This document shows positions 36,890-54,005 of a stretch of DNA of 64,000 nt, piece by piece. Location: assembly GCA_950295325.1 (NCBI GenBank), contig OX485805.1, positions 16,107,501 to 16,171,500 on the forward strand. Direction: 5' to 3'. This DNA comes from Polytrichum commune. Lineage: Eukaryota; Streptophyta; Polytrichopsida; Polytrichales; Polytrichaceae. Numbering within the stretch: the first letter of the stretch is position 1; each line of letters begins with the position of its first letter. The notes below the pieces were generated by a model, which saw only the letters and a program-made list of their open reading frames with translations, was not told where the DNA came from and made no database searches. The translations under genes and the position numbers were made by a program.

Positions 36890-37490
36890 GTTTTTGTTAT
36901 ATTTTTGGTTACTTATTAGATATAAATTCCATTCAAGCTTACTCATAATATCTAGATGCCATGTATATTAATTATTGAATGTACAATATGAAGGGACTCA
37001 TAACATTACTCAGTTGATGAGTTAAGTTTAGTTGCCTTGACTTAATGTTCAATTTGAAACATTGGGATTCCGGCATCCAACGTCTTTATTCTCAAATGTA
37101 CTGTTGGGTCCATGAACACAACTCACAAGTTGAGTAATGTTACGATGTTCTCTCTTTGTTTAATTTAGAGATCTTCTTATAGTGAATAGATTCCCCTCCT
37201 CCAAATTGTTATATTTTTGACTTCTGACATTCAACCTCACACGTCTCTTTGGAGACATCTTATAAAAATGACATTCAACCTCACACACTAGATTCCATGT
37301 TGATTATTGAATGTCCTTGAAGGAATGTTCTATCTTTGTTTAGTTTTAGAAATCTATAGATCTAGATCTAGATGTGAATCACCTTCCTAAGCGATAACTA
37401 ATGGAAGAGAGAGGGAATTACCGCATATAAAAGTGCCTTTCATTCATCCAACATAGAAGCATTGAATAGTAAATGGTATGCATTTTATTA
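36890..37490. repeat. Dispersed repeat shared with 60515-60893
   Basis: Both copies contain TTAGATATAAATTCCATTC, AGGAATGTTCTAT, CTAGATCTAGATGTGA and GAGAGGGAATTACCGCAT, then TTCATCCAACATAGAAG. Internally the unit seems duplicated, because the TATTGAATG...GTTCTAT stretch occurs twice. The class is unknown. This copy has a small foldback inserted at 36997-37145. Confidence 0.65.
36997..37145. mobile_element. Small foldback element nested in a dispersed repeat
   Basis: About 148 bp absent from the sister repeat at 60515-60893. The ends are inverted: CATAACATTACTCAGTTGAT at the left and ATCAACTTG-like, GAGTAATGTTACG at the right. The empty site in the sister copy supports insertion. Confidence 0.6.
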
Positions 37491-39014
37491 TTTTAAGTTA
37501 TCTAGACACCATGTTTAGGTTTAAAGACCCCAAATTAGTGTAGTTCAAGTCATTTGAGATGAATCCTTAAAAAAATTGTAAGGGATAAGTTTTTATGTTG
37601 GATGGATGAGAGGTACTTTACTTGGTAGATTCTTAAATTATAAGGCAATAAAGCATGTACATAAGAGTGCTTCAAAGCCCTCTCTTTACACATGTGTTGG
37701 TGCAATGAGTTAGTGGCTAAGACATCAAAGTGGGGGCCATGAGGTCCAAGGTTTAAATTTTGGCCACCACCCGTAGCCTAATCTTGTAGATGGCTATGTA
37801 CATGAGGCAACTTAGATGTGGAGGGCTTACCAATGTGCTAGAGATTTTTTTTTTGTTTTTTTCTATTTTAAATTTATGGGGAAGAATATGATTATTCATT
37901 TTTGAAAACCTACCTCTAGAAATTATTAACACAATTTATTGCCTGAAACTTATCATGGACTAGAAAATTACCATGTTAAAACAATTTTTTTTTGTTAATG
38001 CATAAATGAAATTTGTTTGTGTCAAAAGGGACATCACCTTTAGCACATGGCTTGAATGACACTCTTTGGACCACCTTAGGAGCCATAAATTTTAAAATTT
38101 GAGCATGCGTCAAATGGACCCTTTTTGGTTTGTTTGTTTGTTTGTTTGTTTGTTTTTTGGTTGAAACAAGTGTTCAAAAGAGCCATGTTTTGTACTAGTG
38201 GAATGTCTTGCACAACCAACCTACTATGTGAAAATCAGGTTTCAAGTTTTTTGGGAACCCATATTGAAGGTATGATATTGGTCCATGTGCAATAGCTATT
38301 CTAAATGCTTGAGCAATATCACTAGTGTGTTAACGTAATTACATTGATTCCCTAGCCTACATTTAGATCAGCCTATTGTGATCAAATCTATCTCTTTGAA
38401 ATTTATGATGCTGATATAGTGGCTTGTTTTTGGTGTCATGATTGAGATGACTCTATCCATCATGTTTCCAAAATTTTGAAACTAGTACCATGCCCACACT
38501 TATTGGCATGGGTAACCAACGAACGCCTCCTACTAGTGGAGGCAACTTTTAACTCCAATTCAGTCAGGGAGAGCCACATAATGTAACTAGTGCTGATAGA
38601 ACCATTTCACTGGTGGCCTGCACCAGTAGGTGTGAATGGATTGTAAGTTAAGGTTAGGTGGCCTCAAGGTCACATGAACTTGAACAAATTGCCCTATTTA
38701 TGTCAAGACCTTATACATTATTAATGAGAGTAGAGGAGGAAACATTTGATCTTCGATCAAAGCATGTCTTCTATATTGTAGGGTCTAAGTTACACACTAC
38801 CAAACTACAAACGAAGAAAACCTAAAGTTTTATTCTTTTAATTTGTCTATGATAGAATTTCATCTCCATAAATTGGTAACTATTTCCTTCACACAGGACA
38901 ATTTTTTTTAAAAATTGAATTGAGGCCTTCACTCTTGAACCAATCCAATATATGTTTGTAATTGGTTGTAACCCATGAATCAAGGATTTAGTCTGTGTAC
39001 GTATAGAATCACCA
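37491..39014. other. Gene-free DNA
   Basis: No gene seen. A (TTTG)n microsatellite lies at 38127-38154, and several poly-T or poly-A tracts are present. Nothing else recognisable. Confidence 0.4.
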
Positions 39015-39385
39015 CACTAAATATTGTATTTAGTGTCACATGGAATTTTATGTTACTGTGATATCTTTTCTAATGACACTTCTTATGAATAAGTTTACAA
39101 AGATTGTCATTTCAACTTAGTTTAGTTCTTCCACTTTTGGTATATTCTGCATGCTAACAATTCTATAATGATTATATTGTCATGAAAGATTGAAATTTGG
39201 TGAAAAATCACTCAGTAAGTGATAGTAATTGCAACCTTTTAAATTTACCAAGTTCAATTCTTTTTAACAAGGGATGACAACTGATGTTAGGTTGACTTTA
39301 AGTGTTGGTGACACTACACGGGCGGTTTACAGTTAGTTTTGAGCAAGACAAATAGAAGTGGTGACACTAAATACAATGTTTAGTG
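39015..39385 (+). mobile_element. Mariner-like MITE, family A
   Basis: A 371-bp copy with ends CACTAAATATTGTATTTAG and the complement type, with TA following at 39386-39387. The left flank is CA rather than TA, probably mutated. Its interior matches 30066-30435 and 22245-22583. Confidence 0.75.
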
Positions 39386-39516
39386 TACTAAAGTCCAGTA
39401 AAGCTTCAAGATATAAGCTACTCCAATGGGAGGGGTGATAATGTAGTGTGGCCTCATGACCTGAAATTGTTATTCTTAGATATTTGGACACCAGACTTGA
39501 GTCTTCAACCTATTTA

Positions 39517-39619
39517 TTGTCTCCGTTTCAAAATGATTTTCCTACCCCCAGAGTTTTTCATCCCAACTTTGGGACATAAAACTCCAAGGGGTAGGACAAT
39601 CATTTTGGGATAGAGGGAG
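39517..39619. mobile_element. Stowaway-like MITE, short foldback
   Basis: A 103-bp hairpin with TA on both sides (39515-39516 and 39620-39621). The right end read inward is CTCCCTCTATCCCAAAATGA, the well-known Stowaway terminus; the left arm is the diverged complement. The arms continue inward through CCTACCCC / GGGGTAGG. Confidence 0.85.
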
Positions 39620-41344
39620 TACCATAAACTTGCAAGGGACATACTTATATCACACCCCTGTGGTAAGTAGGTGCCACAATTTTTTTTCTTCTCCCGAATC
39701 AAGGTATTTAACAAATTTTGTGTGGTGATAAATCTCACATAACATTTTGAGACAAACTGAATTACATAATTAAAAGTGATGAAATTAAAGGGTGTGGGAG
39801 AAATTGGCTTCAACTTTGTGGCATCTGGATAAATTCATCCATGTTGGATGAAGGGACTCTTAGAAAAAAACAAATCTTCTATAGCTTGAGGGCTAATTTA
39901 CCCCAATTGGACCCTACTTCACCAATTAAGGGCACCCGGTGTCATTTTTGAAGTCGATCCAACATTAAACAATAATTATAGGCATAATAAAATATTAAGT
40001 TGCATATTCACTTTCTCAATGAGTGACTTTATCTAGACAACATGAAGCTCTAGTCGGGGGTCGACTGTGGGAAACTACAAAACTACATATAGAGTGTGAG
40101 GATTCATTTAGATTTGATATCATTGTTCTTGGAACTTGTCACTTGATCCCACCTCTCAGAAGAAAAGCATTAAACCCTACATGATGCTCATTACAACTTC
40201 ATACTAATTAAAGGGAACACTGACTCAAATTCACATTAGTGAAAATGCACTAATAATTTTCTCCTCTCCATGTTCTTTGATAAAAACTATGTATATGAGA
40301 ATGTTTAGATTGGAGTACAATGTGGAGTTTAAGGATACTACTTGAGGGCTGTCACATTACACTCCGCTCTAAACATTTTCTTGCATTTACCTTCGTGGAT
40401 ATCTTTCTGGATGTGTGTGCATTATACATACCGTAATAGGGATGGTCAATGAGGGCTGGGGCGAACCAACCCTACACTGGTTCCTTGGAGGCAAGGGTTT
40501 AGGCATCCAACAAGGAACAAGTGGATTGTCAATTAGGACATGCTACAATCCACTGTCCGCCTCTATCCTTCTCTGCCTGCAATATTACGCTCTACAATGA
40601 GCATAAATTAACAGGGGAAGACATCCAGAATTGCTCATGAATGCTAAATTTCATTTACAAGAATGAGAGATGTCATTCATCCAACCAAGCATGTCCTGCC
40701 AAATGGCAGGGCATGAAAGTGTTGCGGCTGCCGAAGATGCATAGAAAACAAGAGTGTACGCCCATCTGCCCCATTGTTTTGCTCCGTCTCCTCCACATTT
40801 CCAAGCTTCGCCATCAAATTAGAGATAACTTATTTTCAGTGCAATTTCTCTGCTCTCAAAAAAGTAAGGATTTCATTTCGGTTGCATGCTTTGTGTGCAG
40901 TTTTACTAAGAATCATCTGGCTATGCGCTCAACAAGTACCTATAAGCTCAAACTCCTCTGATGCATGTACTTGTCACTCTTGTGGGCGGCATTGATTTTG
41001 GGTCCATCTGAAAATGAGATGTAAGACTCTGTCACATTGGCGATTGGAAGACATTTGTGTTGGTTTTCCGAGTTTGTATCGCTTGTGGAAAACTTTTTGT
41101 AGGATTGGATTATGGGATGTGGAGGAATTTCTTGAGGAAAAATGATTTCTTTTGATTAGGGCAACTGGGCTAGTCGGATTAGTTCACTAGCATTTCAGTT
41201 CCTTTTGTGCTCTCTAGAGTTCTTGAGGCAGCGAAGGGTTTGAAGGGGTATTTACCCGAGGTAATGTGTTGGGTGCATTTTTTTAATTTAATTTTATGTT
41301 ATTTATTATGATTTATTTTTCATGCTAGGTATTGAAACAAAGTT
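39620..41344. other. Region upstream of the hydrolase gene
   Basis: No coding gene. Base composition becomes less AT-rich from about 40400. CTCCGTCTCCTCCACATTTC (near 40783) looks like a plant 5' leader. CAAAAAAGTAAGG has a good splice donor with GT at 40864-40865. A leader exon near 40750-40863, spliced to an acceptor just before the ATG of the hydrolase, is therefore possible but inferred. Confidence 0.4.
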
Positions 41345-42516
41345 GCAAATTTATGGTGGGAGAAATTCCTTTGTTTTCTTCATTGCGATTATGGTTACAA
41401 GTGTTCATGGTGCTTTGGTTTTATGCCTCTTCTTAGTCTACGTTCTTAAGAAAGTGAGGTTTTGATGATATCTGTTGATGGTCATGTGAACCTAACATAA
41501 ACCTCTGTATCATTCTTTCGATTTCCCTTCTAATTTCTACGAGGAGTTGTTTTTTCTTGTCTTGAATGTTCATGTACCTTGTCTTCAGCTCATTTTAGGT
41601 TTCTTGCATCACAAATTTCTCATTATTTTCCTATGGTGGAAAGAAATTCTCTGCTTCCTGCACTGTGATTTTGGTTGCAAGTGTTCAGGATGTTTTGGCT
41701 TTTGTTCCTCTTAGTCGATGTTCTTAATGCAATGAGGCTTTGATGATATTTGTTGATGATCAACATGTGAACTAACAAAAACCTTTGCATCATTCTAACG
41801 ATTTCCCTCCTACTTTCTATGAGGAGTTGTTGTTGCCAATTTTTGTGAATGCTCTCATGTCCCTTGTCTTCAATCCATTCTGGGTTCGTGACATCAAAAT
41901 GTCTCCCTGTGATATTACAGACAATTCCCGAAACTCTCTGTTTTCTGCAATGTGACTACGATTGCAAGTGTTCAAATTGCTTTGGTTTTGGTCCGTCGTC
42001 TTAGTCGATGGTCTTGGTGAAGTCAGGTTTTGATAATATCTGCTTTTGGTCAACATACACATGAACCTAACAAAAACCTTTGCATCATTCTTTCAATGTC
42101 CCTTCTAATTCCTACGAGGAGTTGTTGTTGCTTTTTGTGTGTGCTCATGTCCCTTGTCTTCAGCTCAGTCTGGTTTGCTTTCATCAAATTGTCTCCCTGT
42201 GATTCTAGACGAAATTCTCAAATCTCCAACTATGGTGGAGAGAAACAGTCTGTTTCTTCGATGTGATTATGGTTGCAAGTGTTCATGGCGCTTTGGCTTT
42301 TTTTTTTGCCTCTTCTTATGCGATGTTCTTAGTGAAGTGATGTTTTCGTGATGTCTGTTGATGGTTAATATGTGAACCAAAGTAAAACCTTTGCATCATT
42401 TTTTCAATTTCCCTTCTAATTTTTTTACAAGAAGTTGTTTCTTTTTGTGAATGCTCATGTGCCTTGTCTTCAGCTCATTCTGGGTTGCATCAAATTGTCT
42501 CCCTGTGATATTACAG
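41345..42516 (+). repeat. Four tandem units (about 280-310 bp) before the hydrolase ATG
   Basis: The landmark GTGTTC inside GCAAGTGTTCA recurs at 41401, 41681, 41968 and 42279. Other shared pieces are CTACGAGGAGTTGTT, CTTGTCTTCAGCTCA and TGTCTCCCTGTGAT. The last unit ends GTGATATTACAG at 42516, followed by 31 nt and the start codon, so it looks like a 3' splice site plus leader. The same acceptor-like end is kept at 41920 and, altered to GATTCTAG, at 42208. The duplications thus copied what may be the end of a leader intron. Confidence 0.8.
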
Positions 42517-42547
42517 ACAAATTCCTAAATCTTCCCTGGAGAGGGCA

Positions 42548-45500
42548 ATGGAAAAAATAGCGGCTCCTCAAGAGATGACTAGTTCCAAAATGTTTGGGGG
42601 CTTCAATCGACGCTACAAGCATGAAAGCAGCTCTCTGGGCTGTTCGATGACATTCTCCATCTACTTCCCGCCTGCAGCAGACTCTGACAAAGTTCCGGTA
42701 CGCTTTTCTTTCATAACTTTTCTCAAAACCCTGTCGGAAGGGTCTAGGTTTCATGGATTATATTATCCTTTTTCCTGGCAGTACTGCAATCTTATGGACC
42801 AATGCAGAGTTGATACATTTGAGCCTGGGTTTTGGATCTGAAGCAATACCAGGTTTTATCATTTCTATGACATAATAGAGCTATCCATTTACCCCATGGG
42901 ACTTTTCGACCGGAGTTGGTCTGCTATGATTTCCAATTGGTTGTTTTGCATACAATATCAATTTTTCTTTCTATTTGGGGTGCACCCTCGGAGGTAGTGT
43001 TTGAGATTGAATGAAGAGCTCACTATTTTGGTTCATTGAGGGCCCAAATCATTTTAGCACCTCTTGGCATTCCAAAATGAGTTTGACTGTCAATGAATCG
43101 AACAAGAATATTCCTGGTTCAAACCTCCACACTACCTCCAAGCATGCACCACAAACTTACTGACACATAGATGGTGTTGTATGCAAAACAACCAAATCCT
43201 GACCAAAAGTCATGTTGAGTTACAGGAGAACTCTAAATATTCAAAAGATTACAACAACAGGGAGTCATATCGCAGCCAATCTTTCTTGAACGAATTTCCG
43301 ACTTGGTTAGAACAAAGACTGCAAAGTAGATTCTATTATTTGTGAATTTCATCACTGACACAGTTGCAGACAGGTTCTGTATTGGTTATCAGGTCTCACC
43401 TGCAATGATGAGAATTTCATCCAGAAGTCAGGTGGACAGCGGGCAGCAGCTGCCAATGGCATTGCTCTTGTTTGCATGGATACTTCTCCTAGTGAGTTTT
43501 CCCATCTGCAAAATTTGGTCTGAATTTTAAATATTTCCGTGGGACAATGTGTGAGAGGTTTGTGGTACCATCGCCTAACCGCCTGTAGATGCTACTGATA
43601 TTTAAGTTGTTAAATGATAGGAAAGAAGTTGTGGGGTGTCTTAACAAAAAAACTGCTGATAGTAGTGCTCTTTTGTGGATCATTGATCTATCTGGCATGT
43701 TCCATCATGGTTTTGATGGTTATTATCTGGATACCCATTTCAGGTTTCCAAAGGAGTCAATAATCATGCTGTATTGGTGAAGCTTGGTTCTCGTGACTTC
43801 TGTTACTATCTTCATATATTTCTTCAATTGAAACGCTAAATTTCTACATGTGCTTATTCTCAGGAGGATTGAATGTGGAAGGGGAATCCGACTGCTGGGA
43901 TTTTGGCACAGGTAGGACTTGCAAAAGTTAATACTCAATAGTTGTTGAGCCCTCTTTTAGAGCACAAGCTTATACCACCTTCTCAGATCACACATGACCG
44001 TAGCACACATTTTTCTGGGTCAAAAGAAAATTCAGTGATAACCTTTATCTTGATGAAGGCAATTGCACTTGGAAGCTCATGTGAAGTATGCATGTATGTT
44101 CATGAGGATCGCCAAGACAAAGCTTATACAAACCAACTGGCAACGTCCATCTGGCAGATAAAATTGGTATCATATTTAGAGTTGTCCTGTAACTCAACAT
44201 GACTTTTGGTTGGGATTTGGTTGTTTTGCATACAACACCTTCCATGTGTCGGTAAGTTTGCGGTGCATGCTTGGAGGTAGTGTGGAGGTTTGAATGAAGA
44301 ATATTTTTGATCGATTCATTGAGGGTCAAACTCGTTTTGGCATGCCAAGAGGTGCTAAAATGAGTCTGGTCCTCAAGGAACTGAAATAGGTTGCTCTTCA
44401 CATAAATTCAAACACTGCCTCCGAGCTTGCACCACAAGTGGAAAGACTCTATTGTTATTGTATGCAAAACAACCAATGGAAGAACATAGGGGACTAACTC
44501 CCGACAAAAGTCTCGTTGAGTTAAAGGATAGCTTCATAATCTGACTACTAATAATTTGACCTTGAGTCGCATAGAGATGGAGTTATAGCATTGTCAATTG
44601 GACTTAAATTGGAGTGATGAAACAGGTGCGGGTTTCTATTTAAACGCTACCGAAGGAAAGTGGAAGAACTGGCGCATGTATGACTATGTCGCAAAGGAGT
44701 TGCCTTCTCTTTTAAGCTCCCACTTTTCTCAGCTGGATACCTCCAAAGCCTCCATTTTTGGTCACTCAATGGGCGGCCATGGCGCTCTCACCCTTTTTCT
44801 GAAGAATCCTAGCAAGTATAAGGTGCTCATCTATATCTTTTCAGCCTTTTAAAGTCTTTAAAGTCAGTGACGGTGCTTGTTTGTCTGGGTCAAACATGTT
44901 TTAGCCCAATTAGTTATTGATTGTCTTTGTGGATTGTGACATTGCAGTCGGTTTCAGCATTTGCACCTATCTGCAACCCAACAGAATGCCCTTGGGGGAA
45001 CAAAGCTTTTAAGGGTTATTTGGGAGAGGACAAAGCCACTTGGGAGGTGAGAACAAAACTATAACTATCCATCTATCCTAGAATGCATCTTACTCTCATT
45101 TATATGATGATCTTTGTGAACATGATAGAGTTATCCTCTAACATAACATGGCTTTTAGATGGGAGTTGGTTGTTTTGCATACACTGCCTTCCATGTTTGG
45201 TAAGTTTTGGTGCATGCTTGGAGGTATGTTGAAGGTTTGGATGAAGAATAGGTTGCTCTTCATTCAAATTCAACCACTACCTAGGAGCATGCACAACAAT
45301 TTTGTATGCAAATCAACCAACGAAAATTATAGGGACCCAACTCTCTGTGAAAACACCAATTGAGTCAAAAGGATAACTTCAATTGTGTATCACCTGAATG
45401 CAAAGCAGTTATGTCTTGGCAGTTATTTTCTGTATGGAACTGGCATCATAAAAGTAACAGTATTCTGGTGCAATTTTCTCTCATTTTCAGGAGTATGATG

Positions 45501-45903
45501 CTACTCTGCTTCTTAAGAATTATGAGGGTCCAAAAAGTACCATCCTCATTGATCAGGTAACTTGCAACTCTTTGAGCCGTCTCATCATGTTGTTGTCATT
45601 GAAGTCATGTTTGACACACATACATCCCAGTGCCGACAACACAACAAAATGGGTGGTGGTATTTCTTTGAAATAATTGCATGCTGTAGTAGCTAATGTGG
45701 GAAATGTGACTGGTTTGCAGGGTGATGGAGACAAGTTTTATGTTGAAAAGCAGCTTCTTCCAGAAAGTTTTGAAAAGGCTTGCAAGAGTGCAGGAATGCC
45801 CATCATTTTTCGACTCCAGCCAGGCTATGACCATTCATACTTCTTCATTGCTTCTTTTGTTGAAGATCACATTCAACACCATGCAAAAGCTCTGGGAGCA
45901 TAG
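42548..45903 (+). CDS. SFGH: S-formylglutathione hydrolase (esterase D family)
   Basis: Cytosolic serine hydrolase that splits S-formylglutathione into formate and glutathione, the last step of glutathione-dependent formaldehyde detoxification. Seven coding exons: 42548-42697, 43374-43491, 43864-43911, 44626-44822, 44948-45046, 45491-45556 and 45721-45903. All introns have GT/AG ends and phases agree. The product is 286 aa, close to the usual 280-285. The catalytic triad is Ser153 (GHSMGGHG), Asp230 (GDGDKFY) and His264 (PGYDHSY). Cys60 (GLTCNDENF) matches the cysteine near the active site of plant homologues. The start was chosen because it precedes the conserved [15 protein letters not shown] and no upstream Met is in frame. 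No signal peptide. Introns 1, 3 and 5 each hold one copy of the same MITE. The sequence shows no break, so it should be functional. Confidence 0.96.
42877..43234 (+). mobile_element. MITE family G, copy 1, in intron 1 of SFGH
   Basis: A 358-bp element with inverted ends (AGAGCTATCC at the left; complement of AGAGTTCTCCTGTAACTCAA at the right). The interior has GGTTGTTTTGCATACAA near the left end and its complement TTGTATGCAAAACAACC near the right, so the inverted part is long. No clear target duplication, so no superfamily is given. Confidence 0.75.
44178..44534 (+). mobile_element. MITE family G, copy 2, in intron 3 of SFGH
   Basis: A 357-bp element, ends AGAGTTGTCCTGTAACTCAA and the diverged complement. 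It shares GGTTGTTTTGCATACAA, GTGCATGCTTGGAGGTAG and the complementary right arm with copies 1 and 3. Flanks TCATATTT and TCATAATC could be a worn 8-bp duplication. Confidence 0.75.
45127..45379 (+). mobile_element. MITE family G, copy 3, in intron 5 of SFGH
   Basis: A 253-bp copy, lacking about 100 bp of the middle. Left end AGAGTTATCCTCTAACATAA, right end complement AAGTTATCC. It shares GTTGGTTGTTTTGCATACA and GGTGCATGCTTGGAGGTA with the other two. Confidence 0.75.
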
Positions 45904-46745
45904 CAGACTCTGAACAGTCACATGATGCCATTTCGTGTGACTAAACCAAAAAGCTCCTTGTAATGGATCCTTTCAACCATGTTGTGAATTATTCTCTGCC
46001 ATGGTTCCTACATCAGGGCTTCAATGTTGGCCATGAAATAATAGGATAGAGGTCGGTACATGTCAAAGCGTTGACCTATCTAATATCTTTTGGGCCCTGT
46101 TTATTGAAGGCGGTGCAGTGCACTGTTATTCTAGCATGCATGTATGTGCTTAAACTTCACTCCTAAAGGCCAAGGCGGATGATTTAGTCTGGGCAGTCAC
46201 TCAACCCAACAACAACAGTTTCCACGTTTCCATTATAATCTTCTGATTTTGGACACGTGTACAGCTAAAAAAATGTGTGAACAATCCTAACTTCACAAAG
46301 CTTTGATCCAGTCAGATCTACCATAAGAAGCAACGCTTTTCTTCACAAAGCATCTAAATTGGGCTAGATTGTTTTAGGTGATATTGGGAAGGGTTTGCTT
46401 CGGCCTTGAGGGGTTAATATAATCTAATTGAACCCATGTCCATGAATTGGGAATAAATTTATGTTGATAATGCTCATGGGTGCACTCTAGACATGCAATT
46501 CCAGCCATGCAATTCTAGACATAAAATTATGATTTTAGAAGATGCCTTATTTATTCCAATACGAAGGAATGTTTTGCACATGGATTTGAGCGCTTTGCTT
46601 AGAGATCTCTCTCATCAATGCTACCATCATTCTGCGTATTCATGGAAGTTTACTTGCTTCAATCAAAGAGGAATTCTTTGATGTGAGAACTAAACTATTA
46701 TACTATGTTGCACCTTCACAATATTGCACCAAATACATGTGGTGC
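45904..46745. other. Convergent 3' intergenic region
   Basis: 842 bp between the stop codons of the two convergent genes, so it must hold both 3' UTRs and poly(A) sites. AATAATAGG near 46037 and AATAAATT near 46453 are possible plus-strand poly(A) signals. No other gene seen. Confidence 0.5.
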
Positions 46746-52760
<6,015 letters not shown>

Positions 52761-52875
52761 TTTGTTGTTGAAGCAATGACAGTCCTGGATGCAATGCAAC
52801 CTGGATTAAGATGTTTCTACAATATGGCCCTCAATCAGGATTGCAAGTAGTTGTATCTTGCAATGCCTCAGGTGC

Positions 52876-52884
52876 AATATATAG
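52876..52884 (-). promoter_or_regulatory. TATA box of the beta-glucosidase gene
   Basis: On the minus strand CCTATATATTG lies about 116 nt before the Met codon at 52760. Transcription would start near 52848, which leaves a leader of about 90 nt that also contains the alternative Met at 52799. Confidence 0.6.
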
Positions 52885-54005
52885 GGTACACAAGCAGCAC
52901 TTGTAGTAGTAGAAGACAAAACTTAGTTGTAGTATCTACTGGATTTTGTACTGAGGAATCACGTGGCCTCACAGAGTAACACTTTAAGGTCTTCATGTGT
53001 CATGTTCGTTCATTGGTAAGTAGGTGAAAGGTGTGCTTGCTTTGGTGTGGTCTCACACAGGGACTGACCTCTTGACTGTCACACAAAGTGGTGCATTTTT
53101 TGTATTTCTCCTCTTCGTCTCTTTCAAGTTCTCTGAGAACGTTACTCAGCTTAGTCATGGCGCACAGAACGCCATTATAGCTAAGCTGAGGAATGTTCTG
53201 TCTTTCGTTTTGTTGTTCTTTGATGAATGTAAATTCAAAATGTGATTAAAAAAAATGTTCAAGGTTCTTACAATAGTCCTCCCACTCAGAATCTGTCATG
53301 ATAATAGAAAGACATGTATTAGATAGCTTATACCTACATGGGTTGGAGGTTAAGTTTCAATACAGATGTTGACATCTTAACACATTGTGCTTGATGATAT
53401 ATGACAGACAGTTCACAGTGTCAACCATTCTGAGATCTTGTTGGCATGTCAAGTTGTCATTGGACACGAATATGTCGAGTATAGATCATAACCCATGACC
53501 TTCGTAAGACGATCAACGCTACACCTAAAATTATACATGTGTTGCCTTGCTATGGGTTGTAGCAAATCGCCTCATATAATAGATTTGATTAGAAAGTAAA
53601 GTAGGGTCACCCATTGCCAAGAAGCTTATGAGGACTTATGTTGTGAAAGTTCTTGGTGAATTATGAGTTAAGTCAGAGTCCTCAAGTGGTGGAAGGGAAT
53701 GTCACCCTCCCCAAGAGCACTCTCCCTTGGGAAAAAGTGGGCGCCAACAACCAGTTTAAAGAATCCTCCTTTTCCAGTCTCACAACTTAAGCGGGAGACA
53801 TGCACACCAAAATTTCATGTTGACAAAATGATGATCAATTTATTTTTATTTTAATCTAATAAATTGGTGTTATAACAAGACATAGACTCACCATCATGTG
53901 CGTGTCACTTTGAGGTATGTTAGCTTAAAACCTACACTTTTTCTTCAACAGTTACTCATGTATGATGCTCCTAGATTTGCGTATCAAATTAAAGCGATGT
54001 GATAC
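52885..54005. other. Upstream region of the beta-glucosidase gene
   Basis: No gene seen. A 73-codon frame at 53024-53245 has no domain. A short hairpin is at 53136-53199. The rest, to the hAT-type element at 54006, is AT-rich and featureless. Confidence 0.4.
53136..53199. repeat. 64-bp hairpin
   Basis: The left arm AGAACGTTACTCAGCTTAG, then TCATGGCG, pairs with the right arm CGCCAT, TATAG, CTAAGCTGAGGAATGTTCT across a 7-nt loop. There are two mismatches and a small bulge. It lies about 380 bp upstream of the beta-glucosidase ATG. It could be a minute foldback element or a small-RNA precursor. Confidence 0.6.

Noticed and set aside
42698-42841. Read-through of SFGH exon 1 as a longer first exon
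   Set aside because: Homology to the hydrolase stops exactly at the GT at 42698 and resumes in frame at 43374.
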